NCBI GenBank assembly: GCA_964619265.1
Contig: CAZUCE010000010.1
Location: 1-64,000, forward strand
From: CAZUCE01 sp964619265
GTDB taxonomy: Bacteria > Planctomycetota > UBA1135 > GCA-002686595
DNA length: 64,000 nucleotides
Direction of reading: 5' to 3'
Part shown: in pieces, positions 50,682 through 60,674 of the stretch
Numbering within the stretch: position 1 is the first letter of the stretch
Layout: every line of letters starts with the position of its first letter
Notes under the pieces: generated by a model
Databases searched by the model: none
Told to the model about the DNA's origin: nothing
What the model saw: only the letters and a program-made list of their open reading frames with translations
Position numbers and translations under genes: made by a program

Positions 50682-51347
50682 TTACTCGGCGACCCGCTTG
50701 ACGATGTGCCAACCAAAGGGGCTCGCGGAACTGTCGAAGCCCGCCACGCCGATTTCGTCGACGGCCAAGCGCCACCCCGCGTTGCCGAACGCCGGGACCA
50801 TACCGTAGCGCGAGTGCTGTCCCGCCGCGGGGGATCCGAGCGTCATGGTGTAGATCCCCGGGTGGCTGTCGTCGGTGTATTGCTTGACCAACGCGTCGAA
50901 GTCTTCACCTTTTTGAATCCGGGCGAAGAGCTCGCCGGCCAGTTGCTCGGCTTCTTCGCGGGAACGGGTAGCACTTGTGCGGGTACCGGCGAACGAGACC
51001 AGCAGGTGCTGGACCTTCACGACCGGGTCGGTGTGCTCGGGCTTAGCGGAAAAATCAAGGATGTGTGCGCGGAGGCCTTCGATCGGGTCCATGTCAGGCT
51101 CCATGGGGCTGGTAGCCACGGCATCCTCCATGCCCATCTTGTCGTGCATGTCGTCCATTTTTTCGGCGGCTTTGGAGGCCATATCTTCGGTCGCCTCAGC
51201 CATTTCGGAAGCCATCTTGTCGGCGGCCTCAATAGCTTCGGCAGCCATTTCTTTGGTGGCTTCCGAGGCGGACGCGTCCGAGACCACCGAAGACTCGGAG
51301 GTGCAGGCGATCAGGGTGGGTAAGCAGAGAGCGAGAAGAAGGCGCAT
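50682..51347 (-). CDS. Parvulin-type peptidylprolyl isomerase lipoprotein
   Basis: The 221-residue protein has a signal with lipobox LIAC, then an Ala/Met/Glu-rich helix (residues about 30-75, EMAAEAIEAADKMASEMAEA style) and a parvulin domain: KVQHLLVSFAG, REEAEQLAGELFARIQKGED, LVKQYTDDSHPG, YGMVPAFGNAGWRLAVDEIG and SPFGWHIVKRV. Parvulins assist folding of exported proteins by isomerising Xaa-Pro bonds. Start ATG 51347 is well placed for the signal peptide. Confidence 0.9.
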   Translation of the reverse strand: MRLLLALCLPTLIACTSESSVVSDASASEATKEMAAEAIEAADKMASEMAEATEDMASKAAEKMDDMHDKMGMEDAVATSPMEPDMDPIEGLRAHILDFSAKPEHTDPVVKVQHLLVSFAGTRTSATRSREEAEQLAGELFARIQKGEDFDALVKQYTDDSHPGIYTMTLGSPAAGQHSRYGMVPAFGNAGWRLAVDEIGVAGFDSSASPFGWHIVKRVAE

Positions 51348-51808
51348 AGGAACGGGAGAGGGGAGGGCCTGGCGAGCGGGCGCCGGGAACTGTGGAGAGA
51401 AGAACAGGGGAGAGAAGCGGACAGCCTAGGACGGCTGCCAGAGTCTAGGGGCCGGGAGTCTAGGCGGAATCCTAGGAGCCCTAGACCCTGCGATTCCCTC
51501 CGGCGAGTCCTCTGCCCATGAAGCCACCCTTGCGGCGGCTCCGATTCTCGAGTCCAAGACCGGAGGGTTTCTCCCCCGGCAACCGGCCGCGCCGATCCCG
51601 CGGGCCGATCGCTGGGTCCTCAGGGCGCGAGCCGTTCCCGTCCAGCCGGCCCGATTCCGGCACGGCCCATGGGCCCGGGTTTTGAACCGCATCCACCGGG
51701 AGCCGGCCGTGGATCGAGCCTTCCAAGGCTCCCAGCGAGGGCTGGGTTTGCGCGTACACCGAAGGGCCTCTCGCCGAGTTTTCGGCACTCGGTTCGGCAG
51801 CCGAAACG
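51348..51808. other. 461-bp gap with a CTAG cluster
   Basis: Between two minus-strand genes, five CTAG tetranucleotides lie within 51426-51484 (51426, 51445, 51460, 51472, 51481), two of them inside CCTAGG palindromes. CTAG is rare in high-G+C bacterial DNA, so the cluster stands out. No coding frame is supported in the gap. Confidence 0.6.
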
Positions 51809-52954
51809 CTAGACGCCGGATTCGCCCAGGTACTTGCGCCGGAATTGGCGAATGATCGGCATTTGCTCGATCCACGGCGAGGCGTCGGCGCGTTCGCTGT
51901 CGTGGGTGCCCGCATCGCCGGCCCAGCCCTGCGGAATCTGACTGTAGATCTCGGGCGGATCGAGGGAGTCATCGAGGAAGTGGTATTCGAAGCCCGGCAG
52001 GAACGCGTGTTCATCGCCAAGCACGTCCACGGTGCGTACGCCGTAGGTTGAGAGTGCCGTGGTCAGGGTCTGGGGATGGTTGACGAAGGCATGCGTTGGG
52101 GAGGCGACGAACTGAAACTGGATCTCGCGGTTGCGCGAGAGGATGCGCACTTTCTCAACCGGACCCCCGTACAGCCGGCTCCCCGAGGGCGTCGATTCGA
52201 CGACTCCCCGGGAGAAGTCCGGTTCGTAGCCTTTGGTGAACACCAGCGAGGTCGGGTCTCCCTTTCGAGCAAAGCGGGCAATCGACCGGCCGCGATTCAC
52301 GCGATACAGCTCGGCGTCCCGGTCGCGCGGGCGGGTGAAGTCGGCGAAGGGTTCGGTGCGATGGGAGCCGCCGCGCCGCAGGTAGAGGTGCACGGCGTCG
52401 TCGTCGCGCTGACTCTTGCGGCGCCGGCTGATTTCGTCGAGCGCGTACTGCAGCTCGTAGGGCAAGTCGGTGGTTTCCTCGGCGGTTGTCAGGTACTCAC
52501 CGTCCTTGCGCTTCTCCCAGCGCACAGCGCCTTTGCCAATCCAGTGCTCCTGTTCGGTGGAGATGAAGTGACTGGCCACGCGCCAGACCAGCGACGCGTC
52601 CTTGTAAAAAATCCGAGGCCAGCAGCTGCGTGAACGCCCGGCGCCGCTTGGGACCACGAAGGCTACGAGGAAATTCAGCCAGTGGTCGTGGCGGAAGTCG
52701 GTCAGATACAGGTCGTGGTCGAAGAGGCGAACCCGGTGGCGGGGGACGTCGCCGCGGCGTTCCAGGGCAGCTAGAGTGGGGCGGGCTTGTCCAGCGGGTT
52801 TCAACTTCAGGCCGCCGGCGACCAACGCACGGAAGTCGGCGGCGATGCGCCTCGGAGTGGCCGGCTCAGGTAGGCAGCCTTGGATCACACGGGTCTCGAG
52901 GGGCACGGAGCGGGACTGCACGGGAGAGGTGCGCAAGGAGGTCGACTTCGGCAT
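51809..52954 (-). CDS. Hypothetical protein
   Basis: The 381-residue protein starts with a basic, Ser/Thr-rich segment (MPKSTSLRTSPVQSR) without a signal peptide. It contains notable runs (LFDHDLYLTDFRHDHWLNF, WRVASHFISTEQEHWIGKG, LPGFEYHFLDDSLDPPE) with many His and Asp but no recognised family. ATG 52954 is chosen over upstream in-frame codons because the sequence before it is low complexity. A short plus-strand gene is divergent. Confidence 0.65.
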   Translation of the reverse strand: MPKSTSLRTSPVQSRSVPLETRVIQGCLPEPATPRRIAADFRALVAGGLKLKPAGQARPTLAALERRGDVPRHRVRLFDHDLYLTDFRHDHWLNFLVAFVVPSGAGRSRSCWPRIFYKDASLVWRVASHFISTEQEHWIGKGAVRWEKRKDGEYLTTAEETTDLPYELQYALDEISRRRKSQRDDDAVHLYLRRGGSHRTEPFADFTRPRDRDAELYRVNRGRSIARFARKGDPTSLVFTKGYEPDFSRGVVESTPSGSRLYGGPVEKVRILSRNREIQFQFVASPTHAFVNHPQTLTTALSTYGVRTVDVLGDEHAFLPGFEYHFLDDSLDPPEIYSQIPQGWAGDAGTHDSERADASPWIEQMPIIRQFRRKYLGESGV

Positions 52955-53028
52955 GGGAGGCGGGACCGGGACGCGCGGGGTAGGCAAAGCGCGCGGATGG
53001 GCTCCGAGACAGTAGGTTCGCACGGGTC

Positions 53029-53364
53029 ATGGGACCAAGCCCCTTCCCCTTGCCGGCCTACGCGCGCTACGCCCTCGAGCACGTCCGGTCGATCGAACTC
53101 GAGGTTCACTTCGAGACATCGACGCGGTGGATTCGTCTCGATGTCCTGCGCGACTTGGCCGGCAATGAAGCGCCCTTCGTCGTGCGCGTTTACACCGAAC
53201 CGGACCGGCTGGGGGACCCTTGGATCGAGCTGGAGCGCGGCACCTACCCCTGGTGGAGAGGGGCGACCGCCGAGGAAGCGCTGAACGCCTGCCTAGCGGG
53301 CCTCGCCGAGCGCGACCCGATCCGGGCGGGCATGAAGCACGCAGCGGATCGCGGCTCTTCTTAG
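53029..53364 (+). CDS. Hypothetical protein
   Basis: A 111-residue protein with a helical N-terminus and strand-rich middle (VRSIELEVHFETSTRWIRLD, VVRVYTEPDRLGDPWIELE). No family is recognised. It is divergent from the preceding gene with 74 bases between. Confidence 0.6.
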   Translation: MGPSPFPLPAYARYALEHVRSIELEVHFETSTRWIRLDVLRDLAGNEAPFVVRVYTEPDRLGDPWIELERGTYPWWRGATAEEALNACLAGLAERDPIRAGMKHAADRGSS

Positions 53365-53406
53365 TGCCCAGGGTGGTGCCGGCGGCGGGGCTTGCCCCAC
53401 GGGCGG

Positions 53407-55113
53407 CTAGAGCTCGATCATCGTTCCGCCGGTTTCTTCGGTCAGGGTCCGCAGGGCGTGGGCCCGGGCTCCTCCGATTTGAACGGCGTGGATCTTCAAC
53501 CCCGCGGGATGCCCGTAGCGGTCCAGCCAACGGCGGGCCCAGGCGGATCCTTCGACCGTTTGCCCATCGCACAGCACGATCACCGTGTCGAAGGCCAGCC
53601 GACCCTGGTCGTCCAGGCCCGTCCCGAGGTCGAGCAGAGCCTCGAAGCCCATCGCCAGATGAGTTCCACCATTGGGGTGCTGGTGATTGAGCCAGTCGCG
53701 AGCCGCTTCGAGGCCCCGCTTGTCTGCCTGCGTGGACTTGTCTCGCCAGACCTGCGCTCGACCGGAAAACAACACGACGTGAAAGCGGGTTTCGGGGCTC
53801 GAGGCGGTCAAGGACTCCAAAAGCTGGCGAGCCGCTGATTCGAAGCGCGAATGGTCGAGGTCGGTGCTGTTGCTGCTGCCGCTGCCGGCGGGGGCCGCCT
53901 CGCCCATGGAGCCCGATTGGTCGAGAACGAACGCGATCGAGCCAGAATCGATGGGCAGGCCGAAGAAGCTCGCCACGGTGCTGTTCTGACTTTGCCCGGT
54001 GGGCTCGAGCGGCGCGCCGCTGCGGCGTCGACTGGAGAGGAATTGTCGCCAGCGATCGACGTGCGGGCCGATGGAGGCTCCCGAAAGATCGCACAGGGCG
54101 CGGCCTATTTCATTTTGGAGCCGCAGCACGCCGACCAGGTCCATCGCCTCTTCGGCGGATTCCAGGCGACGCTGCCAGGTTGCAAGAGCCTCGACCAGGC
54201 GAGGTAGGACGGATTCTGGCTCGCTGAAGCGCGCGAGTTCGACCGCGTGCGAGGCCAACCTCCAGTCCGCGGCGACCAGGTCGTTCAGGCCCGCTCGCCC
54301 AAGGGACTTGCGGTGGCTGAGGGTCCAACCGGTGGAATCGCCGGGGGGACGGAAGGTCTTTTCGAGCTCGCGCAGGTGTCGCAGCAGCCGCGTTCGTTCG
54401 GGCAGCCCACCGGGGGTGGCGAGCACCGCTTCAAGCAGCGCGGTACTGGCGGCTTCCGCGGGCCAACCGGCCAGGGCTCGCCCGGCGGCGGCTCGGATCG
54501 AATCCGGCTGCCCCGGAGCCAGGGACAAACGAGTCAGGCCATGGAGCGTGCGCGGATGGTGCCGTCCGACCAACGCCTCGGCGGCGCCCAAAAGGTGTTC
54601 GGGCTCGAAGTCCTCGTCTAGCTCCAGACCAAGCAGCTCGTCGGCGAGCAGGGCGAGCGTCGGATTGGCGCCCGGCTCCGCGAGCCGTTGATGGAGCCCA
54701 GCGAGCCATAGTTCGCTGAGCCGCTCCTCCTCCGGCTCGGCATCGGGCCCGCGCGAAGAGCCCAGTAGGTCGAGCAGGGCTAGGTCCAATTCGCGTCCGC
54801 GCCGGCTCGAGATGCGCCCTTGGACCGCGAGGGTGACGGTCTCCGCGGCCCTTTGAGGCTCGATGTGGGATCGAACGGAGTGGCTGGAGCGCGCCCAAAC
54901 CTCCAGGCGCCGGATGTACTTCTCGTTGACGGTGACCGCGACCTTGGCGGCCGGTGCGGCCGGTGCGGCCGAGCGAGGGGCCGCGGAGGCCACCCCGGTC
55001 AGGAGGCCCACCAGCGCCAGGCCGGCGGCGAGCCGCCGAAGGACCGGGCCGGTGCTGCCGGGCGGGTGCGCGACGGGTGGACGGGTCGGGAGCTTGAGAT
55101 CGGGTCGGGTCAA
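53407..55113 (-). CDS. Secreted VWA-domain protein
   Basis: The 568-residue protein has a signal peptide (LRRLAAGLALVGLLTGVASA). The central part is helical (HEAT-like: LRAAAGRALAGWPAEAAST-type segments) and the C-terminal 170 residues form a von Willebrand A domain with MIDAS D398-x-S400-x-S402 in LDQSGSMG, later RFHVVLFSGRAQVW and DTVIVLCDGQTVEGS. It probably binds a protein partner in a metal-dependent way. The TTG at 55113 is the best start; no ATG precedes the signal peptide in frame nearby. Confidence 0.85.
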   Translation of the reverse strand: MTRPDLKLPTRPPVAHPPGSTGPVLRRLAAGLALVGLLTGVASAAPRSAAPAAPAAKVAVTVNEKYIRRLEVWARSSHSVRSHIEPQRAAETVTLAVQGRISSRRGRELDLALLDLLGSSRGPDAEPEEERLSELWLAGLHQRLAEPGANPTLALLADELLGLELDEDFEPEHLLGAAEALVGRHHPRTLHGLTRLSLAPGQPDSIRAAAGRALAGWPAEAASTALLEAVLATPGGLPERTRLLRHLRELEKTFRPPGDSTGWTLSHRKSLGRAGLNDLVAADWRLASHAVELARFSEPESVLPRLVEALATWQRRLESAEEAMDLVGVLRLQNEIGRALCDLSGASIGPHVDRWRQFLSSRRRSGAPLEPTGQSQNSTVASFFGLPIDSGSIAFVLDQSGSMGEAAPAGSGSSNSTDLDHSRFESAARQLLESLTASSPETRFHVVLFSGRAQVWRDKSTQADKRGLEAARDWLNHQHPNGGTHLAMGFEALLDLGTGLDDQGRLAFDTVIVLCDGQTVEGSAWARRWLDRYGHPAGLKIHAVQIGGARAHALRTLTEETGGTMIEL

Positions 55114-55401
55114 GGCGTTCGCGCGCAAAGAGGAGGCAGGACAGCAAGGAGGAAGGCGCCGGGGAGGAGGGGGTTGGAAGCGCTTTGCGTGGGCTTGCGT
55201 CCCCTGGAACGGGCGGTTTCGCACGTACGCCCCGGATAGGCCTCTACCCCGCTTGGGTCCCGAGCCTACGCCCGCAGATCGGACCTGCATGCCCGGACAG
55301 GTGTTCCAAGCTCCCCGATCCCCGTAGAGTGCCCCTCCCGGCCCCCGCGGAGCGCTTCGCGAAGGATGCCGAGACCCGCCCGACTCCAGCACGCCGCGAC
55401 C

Positions 55402-57318
55402 ATGCACTCCGCCCGCGCCTCCGCTCTTCGTTCCCTCTCGACCCGTTCCCTGCTGGCTCGTGCGATCGCGCCGGCGCTCCCGTTGCTGGCCCTGGCAGCC
55501 TGCGGCGAGGGCGACGACGAGTCCTTCGACCTACGCACGAGCACGTTCTCCTTCGATTCTGCCGGTCTCCTGGACGTCCAGGGAGTTTATGCGCTCGGAC
55601 TCGCCGACGAGGATGGGGGGCTCACCTCCGCCGATCTCAACGAGGATTCCGATACGTCCGATGGCGTCTTGGTCGCGATCGACCTCACCACCGGCGATCA
55701 GTTCGTCTCAGGCGCGGCCGCGCGCGAGGTGCACTCGATCGGAACCAACCTCTATTTGGTCGTCGACGAAGCTGGTAACAACCAGTGGAACACGGTCGCG
55801 GCCGACGAGACGGTTTTGCTGCGCTGGAATCCGGCCGAGCTCGAACCTGAGTTCGTGACCACCCTGATCGACGGTGGAACGGCGATCGAGTCCGGTGGGC
55901 GGCTGTGGTTCAATTCTTCCCAGGCGCCCGTAGCCACCGATGAAACTACGCTGCGGTTCGTGGACGCGAGCGCTCCGGAAGTTGCTCAAACGGTCTTTTC
56001 GGCCGCAGGCACGACCGGCTCGGTGATTCCTGAAATCCTGAGCGAGCAGGACGGCCTGTTGGTTCTTTCTCTCGATGAGTCTGTGAACGGGGATCAAAAC
56101 GCCGACACCGACTCAGACGATGAGCGCGTGATCGCGTTCGTGGAAGCCGCCCATCCGAATCCTGAACTGCTGACCAGTTCGCTGGCGGCCCCGACCTCCG
56201 GTCAGGTCATCGAGGTGCGCTTGCGCGCTATCGACGTGTGGGACATCGCGCTGCTGGTCAGCGAGGAGGCCCAAAACGCGAACTTGAACGGAACGCTGCT
56301 GCAGCCCGCCCAGTGCTCTTCCGGCGCCGACACCGATCAGGACGAAGATGTTCTCCATCTCGCTCGCTTCGAGCTCGGCGCGCTTTCGGCGTTCACCAAC
56401 ACCGAACTGCCGGGTGCGACCAACCCCGCCGCCAACCGGCTCTTGCTCACCGAGGGCACCGTTGGAGTGGCTAGTCAAGAGGCCGGATATGGACCCGCGC
56501 CGGGCTGCGACCTGAACGGGGACACGGACTTTGACGATCTGATTTGGCGCTGGGCTCCGCTCGGCGATCCGACGAATGCCGAAACCTCCCTAGGGTTGAT
56601 GCGTTCGATCGATCCGGCCCTGGCGGGCGGCGCGCGCGGCGTCATCGCGCTCGCCGATCGCTACGTGGTGGCCGAGCGGCAGCTCGTTGCGAATCCGGAA
56701 ACCCCGGAATTCCTGGCGCGCCTGGGGTGGATCGATCCGGTCGCGGGTGTCGCCTACGACGAAGAATTTTTCGACCCGGACGATCTGGACGCCTCCCAGG
56801 CGATCTTGGTGGCGGTCGATTGGATGGCCGAAGATCCGATCGGTGGCTTGGCCCCGATTGCGGCGCTCGAAGGACCGACTGGCTTCAACCTCAACGTGGG
56901 CTGCAGCGGTATCCCGAAGGACGCAGGCTCGATCGACCTGGAGGATTCGCTGGCCAGTTGGCTGCTGTTCTCCACCGACCGCAACGAGATGATTCTGGCC
57001 GGCCGCGGCTGGGCCGTTCAGCCGACCAACTCGGGACTGACCGTGGCTGCCACCCAGGCGTTCTTCCGGGTCTCGGAGGCCTCCGATGGCTTCGACTGGA
57101 ACGGCGACCTCGACATCAGCGACACGATCTTATTCAGGGTGCCCCTGAATTCCTGCGATCCAACCAACATGGGCGTGCTCAACACGTTCGCGGACACGCC
57201 GGCGATCATCTCCGACGGGGTCTTCGGCGGCGCATTCCTGGCGGACGAATCCATGGAAGGCGCCGACTTGAACGGGGACGGAGTCATCGGACTGGCCCTG
57301 CGCACGTTCCGGTTCTGA
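55402..57318 (+). CDS. Lipoprotein with dockerin-like calcium loops
   Basis: The 638-residue protein has a signal and lipobox LAAC (Cys34). At least five D-x-N/D-x-D-x-D-x-x-D loops are seen: DLNEDSDTSDG, DQNADTDSDDE, DLNGDTDFDDL, DWNGDLDISDT and DLNGDGVIG, spread along the chain. They resemble dockerin type I calcium loops. The rest is beta-rich. It is probably surface-anchored and calcium stabilised; a cohesin partner is not visible here. ATG 55402 is chosen over ATG 55366, which would add a basic leader. Confidence 0.8.
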   Translation: MHSARASALRSLSTRSLLARAIAPALPLLALAACGEGDDESFDLRTSTFSFDSAGLLDVQGVYALGLADEDGGLTSADLNEDSDTSDGVLVAIDLTTGDQFVSGAAAREVHSIGTNLYLVVDEAGNNQWNTVAADETVLLRWNPAELEPEFVTTLIDGGTAIESGGRLWFNSSQAPVATDETTLRFVDASAPEVAQTVFSAAGTTGSVIPEILSEQDGLLVLSLDESVNGDQNADTDSDDERVIAFVEAAHPNPELLTSSLAAPTSGQVIEVRLRAIDVWDIALLVSEEAQNANLNGTLLQPAQCSSGADTDQDEDVLHLARFELGALSAFTNTELPGATNPAANRLLLTEGTVGVASQEAGYGPAPGCDLNGDTDFDDLIWRWAPLGDPTNAETSLGLMRSIDPALAGGARGVIALADRYVVAERQLVANPETPEFLARLGWIDPVAGVAYDEEFFDPDDLDASQAILVAVDWMAEDPIGGLAPIAALEGPTGFNLNVGCSGIPKDAGSIDLEDSLASWLLFSTDRNEMILAGRGWAVQPTNSGLTVAATQAFFRVSEASDGFDWNGDLDISDTILFRVPLNSCDPTNMGVLNTFADTPAIISDGVFGGAFLADESMEGADLNGDGVIGLALRTFRF

Positions 57319-57439
57319 TCCGCACCCGGCCCGTCCCCTTCGGGATTTGCGCTTGGCCAGGATTGAGCTGCTGGGGCAGACGCCGTTTGACCCCGCCCCA
57401 CAAGCTCTGCCTTGGGTCCACCAACTTTGCCCCCTGAAC

Positions 57440-58930
57440 GTGTTTTCGCCCCTTTGGATCGGAACGGCCGCCCTGGCGGTTCTCGCTGGATCCGGCTGTG
57501 GTCGTCCGTCCCCTGTGGAATCGGGTGAGGATTCTGGTTCTGCTGGGACCGATTTGGAGGCTGGGAGCTCCTTGACCGGAGTTCGGCCTGAAGCTGGAGC
57601 TCAACCCAATGTTGTTCTGATCAGCTTGGACACGCTGCGCGCCGACCATGTGTCGGCCTATGGCTACGGGCGAGAGACGACGCCGAATCTGGATGCCCTG
57701 GCCGAGCGCAGTTGGCTGTTTGAGAACTGCTACAGCGGCGCGCCGTGGACGCTTGCGTCCCATATGACGATGCTGACGGGCTTGTACGCCGATCAGCACC
57801 AGGTGGTCGGCGGTCAGCGCGCCCTCTCTCCGGAGCTCCCGCTGCTGGCCGAGCGGTTCTCCGAAGTGGGCTACCAGACCAGCGCGCTGTTCTTCGAGGG
57901 CTGGATCCACGAACGCCACGGATTTGCGCGTGGCTTCGATCGCTTCGAAAAGCACCCGAACGCTGGAGCGGCAACCCGAAACTTGGAGGCCATCCTCGAC
58001 GAGCGGGATGGCCGCCCGTGGTTTCTGTTCCTGCACGTGTTTGACATTCACTCCGGCGGAATCTCGCCCGACACGCGACTGGTCTACTCACCGCCGCCGA
58101 AGATGCGCGATCGGTTTCTGCCGGGAGCGGCCGATCACTTCGAACGCGGCGATGGCGCGCGCCTGTGGCACGGCACCCGTGAACCGACCGCGGAAGATCT
58201 GGAGGCGCTCATCGCGCTGTACGACGCAGGCATCTACTACGTCGATGGCCGTTTGGGTCAGTGGCTGAGTCTGCTGGAGGGCGAGGGGGTGCTTGAAAAC
58301 GGAGTGCTTGCCGTGACCTCCGATCATGGGGAGTCCCTCGGGCAGCGGCAGGGCCACTTGCCGGATCACGGCGGCCTGTTCGAAGAGGGGCTGCGGGTGC
58401 CGCTGGTTGTCCACCGCGGCGATGGAGAATTCTCCCCCCAGCGCGTGTCGCGATACGTTCACCACGTGGACCTGGCTCCGAGCTTGCTCGAACTCTGCGG
58501 GCTCGAAGTGCCCGGCTATCTGCCGGGTGTTTCGCTCTTTGCAAGCGAGGTTCCCGGCGAGCGCGTGTTCTCCGCGATCTTCCAGAAGGACACCGCGCGC
58601 TTAGCCCCGCCCCTCAAATATGTGAAGGCGGACCATCCCAAACGCACCGACACGTTGGTGGACCTGTCGGTGGATCCGCTCGAGCTCAGTCCGCTTGGTC
58701 CCGGCGACGAGGGCTTTGCGGAATCTGCCGCCGAGCTCGAGCGCGCGTTCGCTCGCCAATTTGAAGGTCGTTCGATTCCGGGTTCCGGACCGATCGGGAT
58801 CCTCAAGACCATGGACGAAGCCGAACTCGAGCGCATGCGCGCCCTCGGCTACGCGGAGTCGATCGAGGATGCGGCCCAAGGGGCCGCGCCGGGTACCAGC
58901 GAGTCCGAGCCCAGCTCCACGGACGGCTGA
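57440..58930 (+). CDS. Sulfatase-like alkaline-phosphatase-superfamily lipoprotein (Thr nucleophile)
   Basis: The 496-residue protein has a signal and lipobox GSGC. It shows the superfamily metal motifs NVVLISLDTLRADHVSAYG and TSDHGESLGQRQGHL. The sulfatase nucleophile position, normally Cys or Ser in C/S-x-P-x-R, reads T104-L-A-S-H after APW, so a formylglycine cannot form. A phosphodiesterase, phosphatase or phospho-transferase activity with Thr is more likely than sulfatase. GTG 57440 just before the signal is the best start; TTG 57347 is the upstream alternative. Confidence 0.85.
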   Translation: MFSPLWIGTAALAVLAGSGCGRPSPVESGEDSGSAGTDLEAGSSLTGVRPEAGAQPNVVLISLDTLRADHVSAYGYGRETTPNLDALAERSWLFENCYSGAPWTLASHMTMLTGLYADQHQVVGGQRALSPELPLLAERFSEVGYQTSALFFEGWIHERHGFARGFDRFEKHPNAGAATRNLEAILDERDGRPWFLFLHVFDIHSGGISPDTRLVYSPPPKMRDRFLPGAADHFERGDGARLWHGTREPTAEDLEALIALYDAGIYYVDGRLGQWLSLLEGEGVLENGVLAVTSDHGESLGQRQGHLPDHGGLFEEGLRVPLVVHRGDGEFSPQRVSRYVHHVDLAPSLLELCGLEVPGYLPGVSLFASEVPGERVFSAIFQKDTARLAPPLKYVKADHPKRTDTLVDLSVDPLELSPLGPGDEGFAESAAELERAFARQFEGRSIPGSGPIGILKTMDEAELERMRALGYAESIEDAAQGAAPGTSESEPSSTDG

Positions 58931-58950
58931 CGCCCGCGGGGCTTTGCGAA

Positions 58951-60477
58951 TCAGTGGCCGGACTCTGCGGGATCGGACAAGCTGGCTTCGAGGGCACCGA
59001 GGAGGAACGACATCGACTTGGCGGTCGGCCCCAGCTTTTCGATCTTTTGCTCGATGCCGAATCCGCCGCGCAGGCGCGTGTCGATTTCCAGGGCCCGGGC
59101 TCGCATGTCGTTCTGAAGGGCAGGCTGCTCCAGCGCAGCGTCTAGGACCCGATCGAGTTCGCGCAGACCCAGCTGGGGCTCGCGGAGTTCCGCCAGCACT
59201 TCGAGCAGCTCGATACGCGGAAACACGGTGCCCGTGGGCATTGCGGAAGACAACTCGTCGACGCGCGCGACGAACGCGTCACGGTCTTCGCGGGCACCTT
59301 CGAGAATGAGCTCTCGGGCGGCGATCGCGTTGTGCAAGGACGGGTCGCCTCCGGCCAGCTGTTCCACCGGAGCGGGCTGGCCGCGGTGGTGATACGCGGC
59401 TGCGGCGAACAGGGCTTCTTCGGCTCCAAGCGTTCCGAGCTTCGCCAGACGCTCGCCGCCTTCCAGCAGTTGGCCCGCACGGATCTCCGCGCAAGCGGCT
59501 CGCAGGACTGCCTGGCGCCAGCCGAATTCGTCGCGGAGGCTGACCAATTCGCTGACTCGCTTGGCCTGGGCCAGATCGTCGTTCTCAAGCGCGTGCTCTT
59601 GGATCAAAAGCAGGGCCTCGTTCGATCCCTCGGACTTGGCGTATCGACTTGCGCGCTCAAGCGCGGACTCGAAGCGATCGGCTTTGAGATCGGACAGCAC
59701 GCGGCCCAGCTGGGCCTCGACCGCCAGCGGATCTCCCTCCGCGAGTGCGGAGGGGGGCAGCAGGTCGAAGCGGGATGCACCGCGAGGGGTGTCTCCTTCG
59801 CGGAACGCGCGGGCGCACAGGGCCAGTTGAACGTGGGCGGCCCGGCTATCGGCTCCGGGGAACTTGCTGAGCGCATCGAGGCGCTTGGTGGCCGTGAGCT
59901 CTGAACCAAACAGGGCATCGCCGAGCGCGCAGTGGTGAACGGCTGCTGCTTCGTCGAGAGAGAGCACCGTGGCCTGGCTCAGTTCGGGGCGAAGGCGAGC
60001 GACCAGTTTGCGGGCAGATTCGAGCTGTCCGGTGCAGGCCAACCCTTCGTGAAGGAGTGCGGTGTAGGCGTCCAACCGCTTGGCCTGTCGCAGTTGCTCC
60101 TCCAGGTTCGAAAGGCGCTCCACGAGCAGACGGGCCTCGCCGAAGCGGCCGGACTCGCGCAGGGAGCCCAGCATGGCGCTCCAGTTCGCGAGGCGGTCGT
60201 CCCAATTCGATGCGTCCATCGAGACGGCGAACGCCTGGTCCAGATCGCCGGCGGCGAGCAGCCCGGCGGAAAGAGCGCCTACCGCGGCTTCCCGGTCGGA
60301 TCGATCCAGCCCGTTGTAAACGGCCAGGGCCCGCCTTGCGATCGGCGCGGCTCGGTAGCTCGCGTGGGCGCTAGGACCTCCGTCGGATCCAGCCGCAGCC
60401 TCGGGGGCGCGACCGGGGATCAGAAGGGCGAAGGCGAGGGCAAGGGGGGCGATGCTGGTGGAGGGGGGGCGCTGCAT
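58951..60477 (-). CDS. Secreted TPR-like hypothetical protein
   Basis: The 508-residue protein has a signal peptide (IAPLALAFALLIPG) and then about ten pairs of antiparallel helices of TPR/SEL1-like size (ALSAGLLAAGDLDQAFAVSM, EHALENDDLAQAKRVSEL, PRIELLEVLAELREPQLGLR). No catalytic motif is seen. It probably works as a binding scaffold. ATG 60477 gives the signal peptide. Confidence 0.78.
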   Translation of the reverse strand: MQRPPSTSIAPLALAFALLIPGRAPEAAAGSDGGPSAHASYRAAPIARRALAVYNGLDRSDREAAVGALSAGLLAAGDLDQAFAVSMDASNWDDRLANWSAMLGSLRESGRFGEARLLVERLSNLEEQLRQAKRLDAYTALLHEGLACTGQLESARKLVARLRPELSQATVLSLDEAAAVHHCALGDALFGSELTATKRLDALSKFPGADSRAAHVQLALCARAFREGDTPRGASRFDLLPPSALAEGDPLAVEAQLGRVLSDLKADRFESALERASRYAKSEGSNEALLLIQEHALENDDLAQAKRVSELVSLRDEFGWRQAVLRAACAEIRAGQLLEGGERLAKLGTLGAEEALFAAAAYHHRGQPAPVEQLAGGDPSLHNAIAARELILEGAREDRDAFVARVDELSSAMPTGTVFPRIELLEVLAELREPQLGLRELDRVLDAALEQPALQNDMRARALEIDTRLRGGFGIEQKIEKLGPTAKSMSFLLGALEASLSDPAESGH

Positions 60478-60674
60478 GGTCCTGAAGGAAGGTGTCCAGG
60501 CGGGGGAGTCCGCTGCTTGGCGGTATCGGCAGAAGCAAGGGCCCGAGCCCAGTCCAGTTGTGGTTCTTTCTGCCCGGGGTGGTGCTGGGTCGTTCCAGGA
60601 CCCGGGGCACGAGCCAATGGCCAGGCGACGAGATCCCTCGAACCCCTGAGGGTCCGCGCCTACACTGCCCGCGG

